Source: Gammaproteobacteria bacterium (GTDB lineage: Bacteria; Pseudomonadota; Gammaproteobacteria; SZUA-152). Taken from it: a DNA stretch of 64,000 bases. The stretch is from assembly GCA_029882975.1 (NCBI GenBank), contig JAOUJW010000009.1, positions 62,001 to 126,000 of the forward strand, written 5' to 3'. The position numbers were made by a program, and so were the translations under genes. This document shows, piece after piece, positions 52,209 through 62,183 of the stretch. The first letter of the stretch is position 1; each line of letters starts with the position of its first letter. The notes beneath the pieces are model-generated. The model saw nothing but the letters and a program-made list of their open reading frames with translations, had not been told where the DNA came from and searched no databases.

Positions 52209-54764
52209 CTATTGGGGCATTCCCGTACCCAGATTGTAACCGACTTCAAAATCCCAACGGTCTACTACGTCACTCAGGACACTGATTTCCGCTGCTCCCG
52301 GATATACCGGATACGCTCCACAGGACTCTCCGATTTCACATATTGCCCCATCATTATCCAGATCTGAACCGGAACGTAAGATATATCTGCCCTCTTTAAC
52401 ATTGCCGATGCGGTAGTGATAAACGCCGCCATCGGAGACGACAGAGGTGACGAACCCTACCATGCGTTGGTCCTCTGCACGGAGTAATTTCACATGCTGT
52501 ACCCCGGCATTGTGACTGTTGTCGGGTTGCGCCACTTCCATGCTGACGGGAATATCCGCAAATCCAAAATCGGAGCTGACCCTCACGTTTGCCGTGTATA
52601 TACCCGGCGCCAAACGGCTACGATCCACTAGAACTTGATACTCGCCCAAACCGTCGCCGTCCACTGCCACTGCATATAGTTGCAACCAGCCGCCGGAGTC
52701 CTGGCTTATGTTCACTCCTGTCACAATGCCACCACCCCAATTGGACAGGATAAGCCTCAAGCGCGATGCCGCCAGGCCAAAATTCAACTGCCCAGGCGCC
52801 ACTTGTAACAGCGGGTCTCCCTGTGATGGGGCATTACCCGCGGCCAGCGCCTGCGCTGTGGTTAGGGCCTTGTAGGCATCCACCAAACCATAGCCATAAC
52901 GCTCGTCCCAACCCGTGATGCCCAGATCTTGTGTCAAGAGACCGCCTCTGAGCAAGTTATCGAATTCATCCGGGCTTAAATTGGGATACACGGATTTCAT
53001 CAAGGCTGCCACGCCGGATACATGAGGTGTGGCAATCGAAGTGCCTGTCATAAAGCTGTACCCGTACCGTAAAACCCCGGTGCTGTCATCCCCCGCCGTA
53101 CTGAGAACATAGTCCGGGTTATTATCACCGTTAATATCGGTCCAGGTACTGCCACCACCGGGCGCCGCCACATCTATGGTACTGCCATAATTGGAATAGG
53201 CTGCGTATTGGCGACTTATATCCACAGCGCTCACTGAAACCACGCCGGTATAAGCTGCCGGAAGAAAGGGGGTAGCGGAACCGTCATTACCCGCGGCCGC
53301 GATAAGGATGACACCGGCATTACGTGCCGCAGCATAGGCGCTGGGAGGCTCCAGGGTTTCAACAGCACCTTTGAGACGACCCAGGCTCAAGTTAATGACA
53401 TCTGCCCTTTGTGTTGGCACGATTCCCGTGTCATTGGGTAAACCGGCTGCATACAATACACCCTGCATTACATCAAATTCGCTGCCGCCCGCAACACCCA
53501 GTACTCTCAAAGGCATCACTTTACTGTTCCAGGAAACACCCGCCACACCCTGACTATTGTTTGTGTTGGCAGCAACGATTCCGGCCACATAGGTTCCGTG
53601 AAACCCGCCGCTGCTGTTGGGATCGGTGGGATCGCTGTCGGGCCCATCCAAATCAGCGGCACTAACCGGGTCGCTTACAAAATCATAGCCTGACACAAAC
53701 TGGCCTTGCTGTCCGTCCTGGTAATCCAGATCTGGATGTTGCGGTAAAATACCCGTGTCCAACACAGCAACAATGACATCAGGACTACCCGTACTAATAT
53801 CCCAGGCCAGGGGCAAATTTATGAGAGGATAGTGCCATTGCATAGGATAACGGGAATCATTGGGCACCCGGGCCGGGTAAACGCGATAGTTCAACCGCAC
53901 CGATTCAACGTCACTACGCCGCTGTAACGCAGCCGCAACCGTGATGGTATCCTGCTTCAATTGTTGCTGCGCTGACACTGCATTCGATGCGGGCTCAATT
54001 CCCAAGGCAGAAAATGTACCGGGAGCCATAGGCGCTCCCCCGTTACGTCCAACATTAATACCCAGTAACATATCGCGGTCCTCCGCCCCGCCTTTGGCGG
54101 TCATCCCCAATGCGGCGGCACGATTGGCGGCCGGGGAGAAACCCGAGTATGCAGGTTTGAATTTGACAATTAATTCGCCGGGAATAAAGTCATCATTGGA
54201 ACTGAAACCATTACCTGAGGATGCTGTAGCCGGTAAATTAACGCCCACGGTGAGAAGATAACCGGATGCACCCAGACTGACTTCAACACGGAGGTGATAG
54301 GTGCCAGTACTGGGCGCCGTCACGCTAAGGTTGCCGTTTCCCGTGCTTTTCTCCAGGGACTGACCGTTCAGTAACAACTCCAGGGCCAAACTTGCTGTGC
54401 TGTTAGCCCTGGACAGAGTAACGATCTGCCCGGCATTTAAATCGACCTGGTAAACGTCAAACACATCGCCTACGGAGCGGCTGCGCCCATTAGGTCCCAT
54501 GCCGGGCTGATTTACGTAACCACCGACCAAACCGGGATTGGGAATCAGTTGAGCCGTTGCAATGGAATCGTTGGCGATAAAAGGTGCGGCGGGATCGTTT
54601 ACATCCGAATCCACATAGTGGATAGACGACACGTACAAGGTGCCGCTGACAGCCCCCTTAGGATCATCATCCAGCAGACTGTCACAGGAAAGTAACAATA
54701 CAGTGGAGAATAGCAACCCCAATGCTTTGTAGGGTAGCCCGTTAACCGCCAATGAATTCTTCAT
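52209..54764 (-). CDS. secreted subtilisin-like serine protease (S8), lipoprotein
   Basis: An 851-residue exported protease. The N terminus ends a lipobox at LLLSCDS. A PPC-like domain is next (about 40-180), then an inhibitor-like pro-part (FIPGELIVKFKPAYSGF), and the S8 catalytic domain: Asp in VLDTGILPQHPDL, His in FHGTYVAGIVAANT, oxyanion Asn in AAAGNDGS and Ser in GTSIATPHVSGVAALM. A beta-sandwich follows (LQVAPGQLNFGLAAS...) and a conserved end module with RSGSDLDNDGAICEIGESCGAYP. It is a paralog of the 1544-residue protein upstream. Confidence 0.93.
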   Translation of the reverse strand: MKNSLAVNGLPYKALGLLFSTVLLLSCDSLLDDDPKGAVSGTLYVSSIHYVDSDVNDPAAPFIANDSIATAQLIPNPGLVGGYVNQPGMGPNGRSRSVGDVFDVYQVDLNAGQIVTLSRANSTASLALELLLNGQSLEKSTGNGNLSVTAPSTGTYHLRVEVSLGASGYLLTVGVNLPATASSGNGFSSNDDFIPGELIVKFKPAYSGFSPAANRAAALGMTAKGGAEDRDMLLGINVGRNGGAPMAPGTFSALGIEPASNAVSAQQQLKQDTITVAAALQRRSDVESVRLNYRVYPARVPNDSRYPMQWHYPLINLPLAWDISTGSPDVIVAVLDTGILPQHPDLDYQDGQQGQFVSGYDFVSDPVSAADLDGPDSDPTDPNSSGGFHGTYVAGIVAANTNNSQGVAGVSWNSKVMPLRVLGVAGGSEFDVMQGVLYAAGLPNDTGIVPTQRADVINLSLGRLKGAVETLEPPSAYAAARNAGVILIAAAGNDGSATPFLPAAYTGVVSVSAVDISRQYAAYSNYGSTIDVAAPGGGSTWTDINGDNNPDYVLSTAGDDSTGVLRYGYSFMTGTSIATPHVSGVAALMKSVYPNLSPDEFDNLLRGGLLTQDLGITGWDERYGYGLVDAYKALTTAQALAAGNAPSQGDPLLQVAPGQLNFGLAASRLRLILSNWGGGIVTGVNISQDSGGWLQLYAVAVDGDGLGEYQVLVDRSRLAPGIYTANVRVSSDFGFADIPVSMEVAQPDNSHNAGVQHVKLLRAEDQRMVGFVTSVVSDGGVYHYRIGNVKEGRYILRSGSDLDNDGAICEIGESCGAYPVYPGAAEISVLSDVVDRWDFEVGYNLGTGMPQ

Positions 54765-55110
54765 GCTGTAACCTCGCTGCGACGGCCTTGAACACTAAGA
54801 TTGCCGAACACTAAGAATGCCAATTTGTATGAATGCATACCGTGAACAGATTCTCATGCGAAACATTGGGAGGCAGGAATAGTAGCGGTAAGCAATATTT
54901 CTGTGACGCGTTAAGCGTAGCAATGCAGACGACCGATACTTTGTCGAGTGTTGGCTACATGCCGACATAGGCCGATTTAGTACTAACATCAGCCCCTAGC
55001 ATATAGCGCAATGAAACAAAAGCCAAGTTTTTTAGTGTTGTTAGCCGGTTCAGATCCAGAGCAGGGTTCTGTATATTTCCCTACAGAACCCTGCATCACA
55101 GATGCCCGCG
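54765..55110. other. intergenic region between the two subtilisin genes
   Basis: A 346-base stretch with no gene. It contains a 13-base perfect stem GCAGGGTTCTGTA/TACAGAACCCTGC (55061-55094), 17 bases past the stop of the larger protease. The stem has no T run, so it may be a weak terminator or an mRNA 3' end stabiliser. Confidence 0.6.
55061..55094 (-). terminator. possible terminator hairpin
   Basis: A perfect 13-base stem with an eight-base loop TATTTCCC. On the minus strand it follows the stop of the PKD-subtilisin gene by 17 bases. There is no T run after it, so termination is uncertain. Confidence 0.5.
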
Positions 55111-58100
55111 TTAGTGCGCTGTAATAATAAAACCGGTTTCAAAATTGAGGTTATTGATGTCGGTGCCACTGCCATCCACCACGATGTCCCCCGAAACCGA
55201 ATTCAGCACAGGATAAGCCCCGCAAGATTCGCCCATTTCACACAACACACCGTCATTGTCCAAATCCGAGCCCGAACGGATTTGGTAAGTTCCCGGTGGA
55301 ATTTGTGGAAAGGCGTAACTGTACACACCACCGATTACAGTCACCTTAACGGAAGCGCTAATGACCTGATTGATCCGGTCCCACAATTCCACGACCTGGG
55401 GTCCGGCATTATCATCGATGGCCGCAGGTGCAACCTGCATGGTGACGTTAATATTAGTGGAACCGGCATTGGAGCTGACCGCAACAGCGGAACTATAGAC
55501 ATTGGCGCTTAAGCCGGTGCGATTAACGGAGACGCGGTAGGTGCCCAAACCGGAAGCGTCCACGGCTACCGGCGTCACACTGAGCCAATTACTGTTTTCC
55601 GTCACACTGAGCCCGCTCAGGGCGCCGCTTCCACTATTGGAAATGGTCACGGTTTGGTTGTTTAATGCCAGACCAAAACTAATATTGGTAGGCGTCACCT
55701 GTAACGCAGGTGATGGTGCAGCGCCTCCCCCGCCGGCCAAGGCGTCTGCAGCCAACACAGCCTTTTGCGCATCCACCAAACCGTAACCAAAGGAATCATC
55801 CCGGCCGTTGGGACCCAGATCTTGAGTCAGGTCGCCGGCGACTAACATACTGTCAAATTGAGCCGGTGTTAGCGCCGGGTACACGGATTTCATCAAAGCA
55901 GCCACTCCCGCCACGTGAGGCGCTGCCATAGAAGTGCCATTTTGGGGTGGGTACAAGTACTGCAAGCGACTGCCGGAACCACTGCCACCGGTGCTGTAGA
56001 CCGAATCGGGCCAACCATCAGAGTTTACGTCCCGCGATGTGCCTCCGGGCGCCGCGATATCGATGTTAGGACCAAAATTGGAGTAGCCGGTAAGGCTGCG
56101 ACTGATATCCACGGCGCTCACGGCGACCACGCCTTCGTATGCCGAGGGCAGGTATATATCGTTGTTTCCATCATTCCCCGCCGCAGCCACAATAATGACA
56201 CCGTTTTGACGTGCCTGCACATAGGTGGACGGTGGTGTGGTGGTGTTACCTGTACGGCCCAAGCTCAGGTTGATCACATCCGCCCGTTGAGCCGGACTAA
56301 GGGTGACACCCGAGTCATTGCTCAATCCCGCCGCGTAACGGATGGCCTGCAACACATCGTAGTCTGTGCCTCCTTGAGCGCCCAAGGCCCGAAGCGGCAA
56401 AATGCGGCTGTTCCAAGCAATTCCGGCTACCCCTGTATTGTTGTTGCTGGCCGCAGCCACCGTACCGGCTACGTGGCTGCCGTGATAGGAACCGCCTCCC
56501 GTACCATTGCCCAAATCGGTGGGATCGGAATCGATACCGTCACCATCCAAGGCATTGGAAGGATCGCTGACAAAGTCATAACCATAGTTAACGTACTGAC
56601 CCTGCAAATCCGGATGATTGGGTAAAATGCCCGTATCAATGATCGCCACCACAACATCCGCCGAACCGGTGCTGGTATCCCAGGCCTGGGGCAAGTTGAT
56701 CAACGGAAAGTGCCACTGCAAACCGTACAAAGTATCGTTAGGCACGGCAGCGGCGAACACTCGGTAGTTAAGACGTACCGACTCTACATCAGGGCGGTTC
56801 TGCAATGCAGCCGCTGCCAAAATGGTATCCTGTTTCAATTGCGCTTCGGCATTGGCGGCGCGGTAGGGAACAGCCGGTATTCCCAGCGCACTTAGGGTTG
56901 CCGGAGCAACACCATTGACGTCGGTATTTAAACGCAACAGCATTTCCCGATCCGAGCTGCCGCCCTGCACAGTCATACCCAAGGCGTTGACTTTAGCCTG
57001 CGCCGGAAAAAAGGTATTTGGAGATTTCTTAAAGTCCACAATCAGCTGTCCGGCCACGAAATCATCCGCAGCACTGAAAGCATTGGCATTCAATGCGACA
57101 GGTGCCTGGGAACCCACGGTTAACACATAAGAAATGGAACCGGTGTCGGAAATCAGCTGGATGTACACTACATAATTATCGGTTGCCGGTGCAGTTACCG
57201 ATAATACGCCGCTGGAACCGGTAACAGACTGCCCTGCTACAGCCGAACCCCCTAATGTCAGTACCATCCATACCATTGTGGTGGCATCACCGTTATTGTC
57301 CCCCAAATGCAGATTGACCGTTTGGCCGCTGTTGAGACTGACAGCATAATGATCCTCCACATCGCCACTGATCCGTGATGCTCCCGCAGGACCGGAGCTC
57401 GGCCGATTCAAATAGCCTCCCAGCACGGCCGGGTTGGGCAAAGCTTGGACCGTTCCTGTGATAACACTATTGTCGATGAAATCAGCATCGGCATCATTCA
57501 CGTCGCTATCCACCACATGTGAGGTGGTCACCGAAATCGTGCCACTGAGCCGGGACGGTTGCTGGCCGACCAAGGGATTGACTGTGACGGAAACCATCGC
57601 CGAATCGCTACCCCCTTGATCATCGGTCACCACCAAGGTGAAGTTCAATACCGTTTGTGCAACGACACTGGGGGCCGAAAATGTTGCGACAGCACCATTG
57701 GCATTATTAAGCGTAACAGCCGGCGTTCCCGTTTGGCTCCACGCGTATGAAACTATGGTGCCATCGGGATCACTACTGCCGGACCCGTCCAGGGTCACCA
57801 GCGTACCCGAGATCACAGTCGGATCCGCAACAGCGTTGGCCGTTGGCAGTTGATTGGCTGCGGGCGCCGGATTTATGGTTATAACTGCCGAATCCGTGTC
57901 ACTGGCTCCGTCGTTATCGGTCACTGTCAAGGTAAAAGTCAATTGGGTCGTCACGCCCACAGTGGGCGCTATGAATCCGGCATTTACGCCATTGGCGTTG
58001 GTCAAAGTGACGCTGGGACTGCCACCCGTCTGGGCCCAAGCGTAAGAGACAATAGTACCGCCATTCGAATCGCTGCTACCGGCGCCTGATAGAGTCACCG

Positions 58101-59745
58101 CAGCGCCCTCTGTTACGGTTTGCGGCCCTCCGGCATTGGCGACAGGCGCCACATTACCCGGAGGATTAACCGTCACAACCACTTGCGCAGTTCCGGTTGC
58201 GCCATCGTTATCGGTGGCTGTCAGGGTAAAGTTAAGGGTGGTGGCACTGCCCACGGTGGGCGCTGTAAACGTCGCCGTGGCGCTGTTGGCATTACTCAGC
58301 GTCACGGTAGGACTGCCACCGGTTTGAGACCATACCAAAGACGTCACGGTGCCATCGGAATCGTTGGCAGAACCGCTCAGTGTTACCGCAGCACCGGAGG
58401 CGACGCTTAGGTTTGCATCGGTAACACTGACACTGGGCGGCGCATTAACGGCCACCGGGTTAATGGTAATCAGAACCGTATCCGAAGCCGACACACCGCG
58501 ATTATCGGTAACCGTGATACGCAAGGTAACCGGCGTGGGCGCGGTCACAGCAGGCGCGGTAAAGGAAATCTGTGCCGCACTGGTGCTGGATAAGTTGACA
58601 CCATTTGGGCCGGAGAGAATTTCCCAGACATACACTAAAGTCCCGAGGCTTTCGTCGGTGGCCGCGGCTGTAAGGTTAACCGTATCGCCCACCGTCACAC
58701 TTTGATCATTGCCCGCCGATACGGTGGGTACTGCATTACCGTTAATGGTAATGTTAATTTCAGTGGAACCCGTTGCTTGCTGCGAATCCGTTACGGTGAG
58801 TTGTACGGTGACTATGGTGTTGCTTACGACCTGGGGAGCAACAAACTGTACTTGATTGGCACCATTGGACACCAATGTGATATTGGTACCGGTAGACGTG
58901 ACCAGCCAGTTCCAGCTCACTATCGTACCGTCCGGATCGTTGCTGCCGCTACCGTTAAGCACCACGGTATCCCCAACATTGACCGTGGTTTGATTGGCGC
59001 TGATATTTGCAGTGGGCGGTGTATTACCCGCAACCGGCGGCACAACGGTGACAATAACGCCGGCTGTTTCGGAGACGCCATCCTCATCGGTGACCACGAC
59101 GGAAAAATTATAAGCGGTGGATTGGCTCACCGTTGGCGCAGTAAATTGCAGGATTTGCTCAGTTGCACCGGTGACGGGCGGAGTGGGCAAAGCACCACTG
59201 CGATTCGTGTGTTCCCAACGATAGGTTTGTATGGGCGCCCCTTGGCGCTGTATGTTCACCCGCAAACTTACCGGAGTTCCACTGGACACCGTCTGATTGC
59301 TGCCGGCGTTAATGATTAACGGCGGGGTAACTATCACCTGGACATCAGCGGAACTACTGGCACCATTGTCATCAATCGCGGTGAGTCGAAACAGAAAAAC
59401 TTCACGTTTCGCAGGCGCCGTAGGCAGGGTAACTTGCGTTGTGGTGTTTTGGCGGTTGCCGAAGACTACAACGGGCCCGGCGATCTGGGTCCATTCGGTA
59501 GATTGGACACCGGTGTCATCGATGGCTCCGCCGGTCAAGGTGAAACTGCTCACATCACCCAGTGACTGATTCGCACCTGCTGTTACCACCGGTGGCGTGT
59601 TGGAGGGTGTGGGAGTGGTATTTCCATTCCCTTGAGATTGAGTGTTCTGCGGTTCTCCCGTACAGGCTGCTAATATTAAGGCCATAAGCAACAGCAAGAT
59701 GCTGTTTGTCCATGGCATACGACGCATTGCGCTGATAACTCGCAT
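55111..59745 (-). CDS. PKD-repeat subtilisin-like serine protease, lipoprotein
   Basis: A 1544-residue exported protein. A lipobox LILAAC is at the start. About seven PKD-like domains follow in residues 50-720, marked by VTAGANQSLGD, SANQTTVNVGDTVVLNGSGSNDPDG (key), AGNDQSVTVGD, AGGPQTVTEGAAVTLSGAG (key) and ending in VTVNP. A PPC-like domain is next, then FVAGQLIVDFKK and the S8 domain: Asp in IIDTGILPNHPDL, His in YHGSHVAGTVAA, Asn in AAAGNDGN and Ser in GTSMAAPHVAGVAALM. The end has a BACON-like sandwich and the module RSGSDLDNDGVLCEMGESCGAYPV. It likely digests or binds polymers outside the cell. Confidence 0.93.
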   Translation of the reverse strand: MRVISAMRRMPWTNSILLLLMALILAACTGEPQNTQSQGNGNTTPTPSNTPPVVTAGANQSLGDVSSFTLTGGAIDDTGVQSTEWTQIAGPVVVFGNRQNTTTQVTLPTAPAKREVFLFRLTAIDDNGASSSADVQVIVTPPLIINAGSNQTVSSGTPVSLRVNIQRQGAPIQTYRWEHTNRSGALPTPPVTGATEQILQFTAPTVSQSTAYNFSVVVTDEDGVSETAGVIVTVVPPVAGNTPPTANISANQTTVNVGDTVVLNGSGSNDPDGTIVSWNWLVTSTGTNITLVSNGANQVQFVAPQVVSNTIVTVQLTVTDSQQATGSTEINITINGNAVPTVSAGNDQSVTVGDTVNLTAAATDESLGTLVYVWEILSGPNGVNLSSTSAAQISFTAPAVTAPTPVTLRITVTDNRGVSASDTVLITINPVAVNAPPSVSVTDANLSVASGAAVTLSGSANDSDGTVTSLVWSQTGGSPTVTLSNANSATATFTAPTVGSATTLNFTLTATDNDGATGTAQVVVTVNPPGNVAPVANAGGPQTVTEGAAVTLSGAGSSDSNGGTIVSYAWAQTGGSPSVTLTNANGVNAGFIAPTVGVTTQLTFTLTVTDNDGASDTDSAVITINPAPAANQLPTANAVADPTVISGTLVTLDGSGSSDPDGTIVSYAWSQTGTPAVTLNNANGAVATFSAPSVVAQTVLNFTLVVTDDQGGSDSAMVSVTVNPLVGQQPSRLSGTISVTTSHVVDSDVNDADADFIDNSVITGTVQALPNPAVLGGYLNRPSSGPAGASRISGDVEDHYAVSLNSGQTVNLHLGDNNGDATTMVWMVLTLGGSAVAGQSVTGSSGVLSVTAPATDNYVVYIQLISDTGSISYVLTVGSQAPVALNANAFSAADDFVAGQLIVDFKKSPNTFFPAQAKVNALGMTVQGGSSDREMLLRLNTDVNGVAPATLSALGIPAVPYRAANAEAQLKQDTILAAAALQNRPDVESVRLNYRVFAAAVPNDTLYGLQWHFPLINLPQAWDTSTGSADVVVAIIDTGILPNHPDLQGQYVNYGYDFVSDPSNALDGDGIDSDPTDLGNGTGGGSYHGSHVAGTVAAASNNNTGVAGIAWNSRILPLRALGAQGGTDYDVLQAIRYAAGLSNDSGVTLSPAQRADVINLSLGRTGNTTTPPSTYVQARQNGVIIVAAAGNDGNNDIYLPSAYEGVVAVSAVDISRSLTGYSNFGPNIDIAAPGGTSRDVNSDGWPDSVYSTGGSGSGSRLQYLYPPQNGTSMAAPHVAGVAALMKSVYPALTPAQFDSMLVAGDLTQDLGPNGRDDSFGYGLVDAQKAVLAADALAGGGGAAPSPALQVTPTNISFGLALNNQTVTISNSGSGALSGLSVTENSNWLSVTPVAVDASGLGTYRVSVNRTGLSANVYSSAVAVSSNAGSTNINVTMQVAPAAIDDNAGPQVVELWDRINQVISASVKVTVIGGVYSYAFPQIPPGTYQIRSGSDLDNDGVLCEMGESCGAYPVLNSVSGDIVVDGSGTDINNLNFETGFIITAH

Positions 59746-60190
59746 TGGTTCTGCCCCCGTTTCAGATTTTTATCGCCCGGACAAAAAACTACCGGTTCTT
59801 CACACCATTTGACACCTGCATGACACCAGGCTCCTGCCTCCGGCCACACCGGTGTTGGGCAAGTCGGCTGCAAATAAACTTGCCAAGATTCGCTATAAAC
59901 TACTACTATTACTCAAGCTTTAACAAGCATGAATCATTATTTGAATATCCAGAATCGCTAGCATATCCCTTGCTTACACTGATTCCAAGTCCGTTTGCCC
60001 AATGTGCCCACGGCCTATTCGGTAAAGCTCTGGAAAGCCACAACGAAAACGTGACGGCTTGCGCAAGGACCCATCGATAAGCTTTTGATTAAATTAACTA
60101 AAATCACTTATCGCCACGGGCGGATTGGAACATTCTACATGGTTTTCTGTCTTACAAATACACTATATTGAAAAACTAAAGGACATAATT
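59746..60190. other. intergenic region upstream of the FKBP gene
   Basis: A 445-base stretch with no supported gene. It must contain the divergent promoters of the PKD-subtilisin and FKBP genes. The 111-codon plus-strand frame at 59745-60080 has no family features. A clear AAAGGA (60178-60183) precedes the FKBP start. Confidence 0.5.
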
Positions 60191-60877
60191 GTGCATAAAA
60201 TATCTTCAGTTGTTGCAGCTGCAACAATAGTCACCATGGCCATTTCCCCCATGGCGTCTGCGGCTAAACCTAAATCCGACAAAGAAAAATTCAGTTACAC
60301 CATCGGTGTTCAAATCGGCCAGAGCTTGAAACGGGAAGACCTGGACATTGATATTAAATTTGTAAAACAGGCCATGGAAGACGTACTTAAAGACGCTAAG
60401 CTGCAATTGACCCAGCAAGAAATGCAACAAGCATACACCAATGCACAACGTATAATGGCTGAAAAAATGGCAGCCAAAGGCGAAAAATCCAAAAAAGCCG
60501 GCGAAGACTTTTTGGCGAAAAACAAGAAAAAATCCGGCGTGAAAGTCACCGAGTCCGGTTTACAATATAAAGTGGTTACAGCCGGCAACGGCGCACAACC
60601 TAAAACCACCGACACCGTAACCGTGCACTACAAAGGCACCCTCATTGACGGCAAGGTGTTCGACAGCTCTTATGATCGCAACCAACCGGCCACCTTCCCT
60701 CTGACTGGAGTGATTAAAGGTTGGCAGGAAATCCTGCCCATGATGAAAACCGGTGCTAAATGGCAGGTATTTATCCCCTCTGACTTAGCCTATGGACCAC
60801 GCGGTAGCGGCGGCGGCATCGGCCCCAACGAAACCCTGGTATTCGATATTGAGCTGTTGGAAATTAAAGCGAAATAA
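60191..60877 (+). CDS. FKBP-type peptidyl-prolyl isomerase (Mip/FkpA-like)
   Basis: A 228-residue exported isomerase. It starts at a GTG, seven bases after AAAGGA, and has a signal peptide (HKISSVVAAATIVTMAISPMASA). An N-terminal helical dimerisation domain (about 25-115: KEKFSYTIGVQIGQSLKREDLDID) leads to the FKBP domain (about 120-228) with TVTVHYKGTLIDGKVFDSSYDR and GWQEILPMMKTGAKWQVFIPSDLAYG (key YKGTLIDGKVFDSS). Such Mip/FkpA proteins help fold proteins in the periplasm. The first 22 codons of the longer frame are not part of it. A terminator follows. Confidence 0.93.
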   Translation: MHKISSVVAAATIVTMAISPMASAAKPKSDKEKFSYTIGVQIGQSLKREDLDIDIKFVKQAMEDVLKDAKLQLTQQEMQQAYTNAQRIMAEKMAAKGEKSKKAGEDFLAKNKKKSGVKVTESGLQYKVVTAGNGAQPKTTDTVTVHYKGTLIDGKVFDSSYDRNQPATFPLTGVIKGWQEILPMMKTGAKWQVFIPSDLAYGPRGSGGGIGPNETLVFDIELLEIKAK

Positions 60878-60886
60878 ATCGATATG

Positions 60887-60914
60887 GCGGGTTCGCTGTT
60901 GCGAACCCGTTTTC
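60887..60914 (+). terminator. rho-independent terminator of the FKBP gene
   Basis: The stem CGGGTTCGC/GCGAACCCG (loop TGTT) starts ten bases after the stop and is followed by TTTTC. It stands in the gap to the convergent GalT-like gene. Confidence 0.85.
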
Positions 60915-60959
60915 TGTTGTTCGTACCGCCCACGCCACCCTTCTACACCATTCCTTGCT

Positions 60960-62051
60960 TCAATCTTCCAGTTTAACCGCACGCAAACGCGCAGCGGCTT
61001 CTTCCGGTGAAACTGTGTTTACAAACAAACCCGACCCCAATTCGAATCCGGTGGGAATACTGGTGCGAGGACATATCTCTAAATGCCAATGATAACTGTC
61101 TTCAAATTCATTGCTTCCAGGCTGATGCGGCAGGGTATGCAGAAAGTAATTGTATTGCGCCCCACCGATGACACTGTCCAATCGGGACATGGTGCGCTTT
61201 AATACCCAAGCCAAATCTTCTAACTGCTGCGCGCTGACTTTGAGAAAATCAGCCTCGTGCGCCAAGGGTAAGATGTGCACCTCCCATTCAAAACGGCTGG
61301 CAAACGGCTTAATTGCAACAAAATGTTGGCCTTTTTCCACCACATATAGACCACTGTCCAGCTCTCGGTGAAATTCTCCGGATTCACTGTTATAACCTGT
61401 GGCGACGAAAGTCATGGCATCGTCAATCAAACAGCAGTAAACACAGCTATGATTGCTGCGGTGATAGGTACGGCTGAATTGCACTTCTGCCTGAACATTC
61501 TCCGGCACCACCGGTAAAGCTATGAGTTGGCTGTGGGTATGGGGAATACTGGCTCCGGCGGCAGGACCGAAATTTTTAAAGGCCAGGACATAACGCAAAC
61601 GCGCGTCCGATTGGTATAGCTGAGTCATGCGTTCACGGTACGCCAGAAATAATAGTGCCAAATGTTTCTGCGACATTTGGTGCAGGCCAATCCCGTGATT
61701 GTGATGGTCTATTATCACTTCGTGGCGCCCGTACCCTTCAATGGTTTGACGCAGGCCTTCGTTGATGCTTTCGCCGTATTGCTCGTCGCTTAATACCGGA
61801 TAGAGATTTTCCACAATGCGAATATCCCATTGCTCCCCCTCGGAATAAGTGGAAATCTCCGGTGGGGTCATGTGCTCATTACCGCGACAAAAGGGGCAGG
61901 TTTCCACATGCTCTCGGGTATCCCGCGGAGCGGGATCTTCTTTTTTACGGGGACGCTGGCCACGGGCCGTGGAAACCAGTACGGATTCCGTAGGCACAAT
62001 GGGATCCAGTCGAATTTCCCTCACAAAGTCCTGATCTTTGTTCTCACTCAT
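60960..62051 (-). CDS. galT: galactose-1-phosphate uridylyltransferase-like protein
   Basis: A 363-residue GalT-family protein. It has the zinc site CPFCRGNEHMTPPE and a distal histidine pair (SIPHTHSQLIALP, the HxHxQ active motif), then CVYCCLIDDAMTF and a C-terminal HIT-like half with FHLE...HW-like DSYHWHLEICPR. The enzyme would exchange UMP or AMP between sugar phosphates; ADP-sugar phosphorylases are close relatives. No galE, galK or galM is nearby, so its Leloir role is not shown. The ATG at 62051 has GGGAG seven bases upstream; the frame is open 25 codons further. Confidence 0.88.
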   Translation of the reverse strand: MSENKDQDFVREIRLDPIVPTESVLVSTARGQRPRKKEDPAPRDTREHVETCPFCRGNEHMTPPEISTYSEGEQWDIRIVENLYPVLSDEQYGESINEGLRQTIEGYGRHEVIIDHHNHGIGLHQMSQKHLALLFLAYRERMTQLYQSDARLRYVLAFKNFGPAAGASIPHTHSQLIALPVVPENVQAEVQFSRTYHRSNHSCVYCCLIDDAMTFVATGYNSESGEFHRELDSGLYVVEKGQHFVAIKPFASRFEWEVHILPLAHEADFLKVSAQQLEDLAWVLKRTMSRLDSVIGGAQYNYFLHTLPHQPGSNEFEDSYHWHLEICPRTSIPTGFELGSGLFVNTVSPEEAAARLRAVKLED

Positions 62052-62183
62052 AGACGCTCCCGGGGTTTTTACGACATTTTTTGAAAACCTTGTTGACCAC
62101 CCTTGGTAGACTAACACCAACGGCATGAAGACAGATTAAAAGCTTTTGATTTGTGTATAAAAGCCGCTAGGGGACCCAATACT

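Noticed and set aside
55915-59319. Long plus-strand ORFs (up to 236 codons) antisense to the PKD-subtilisin gene
   Set aside because: The large open frames follow from the GC-rich, repeated PKD coding sequence and have no domains.
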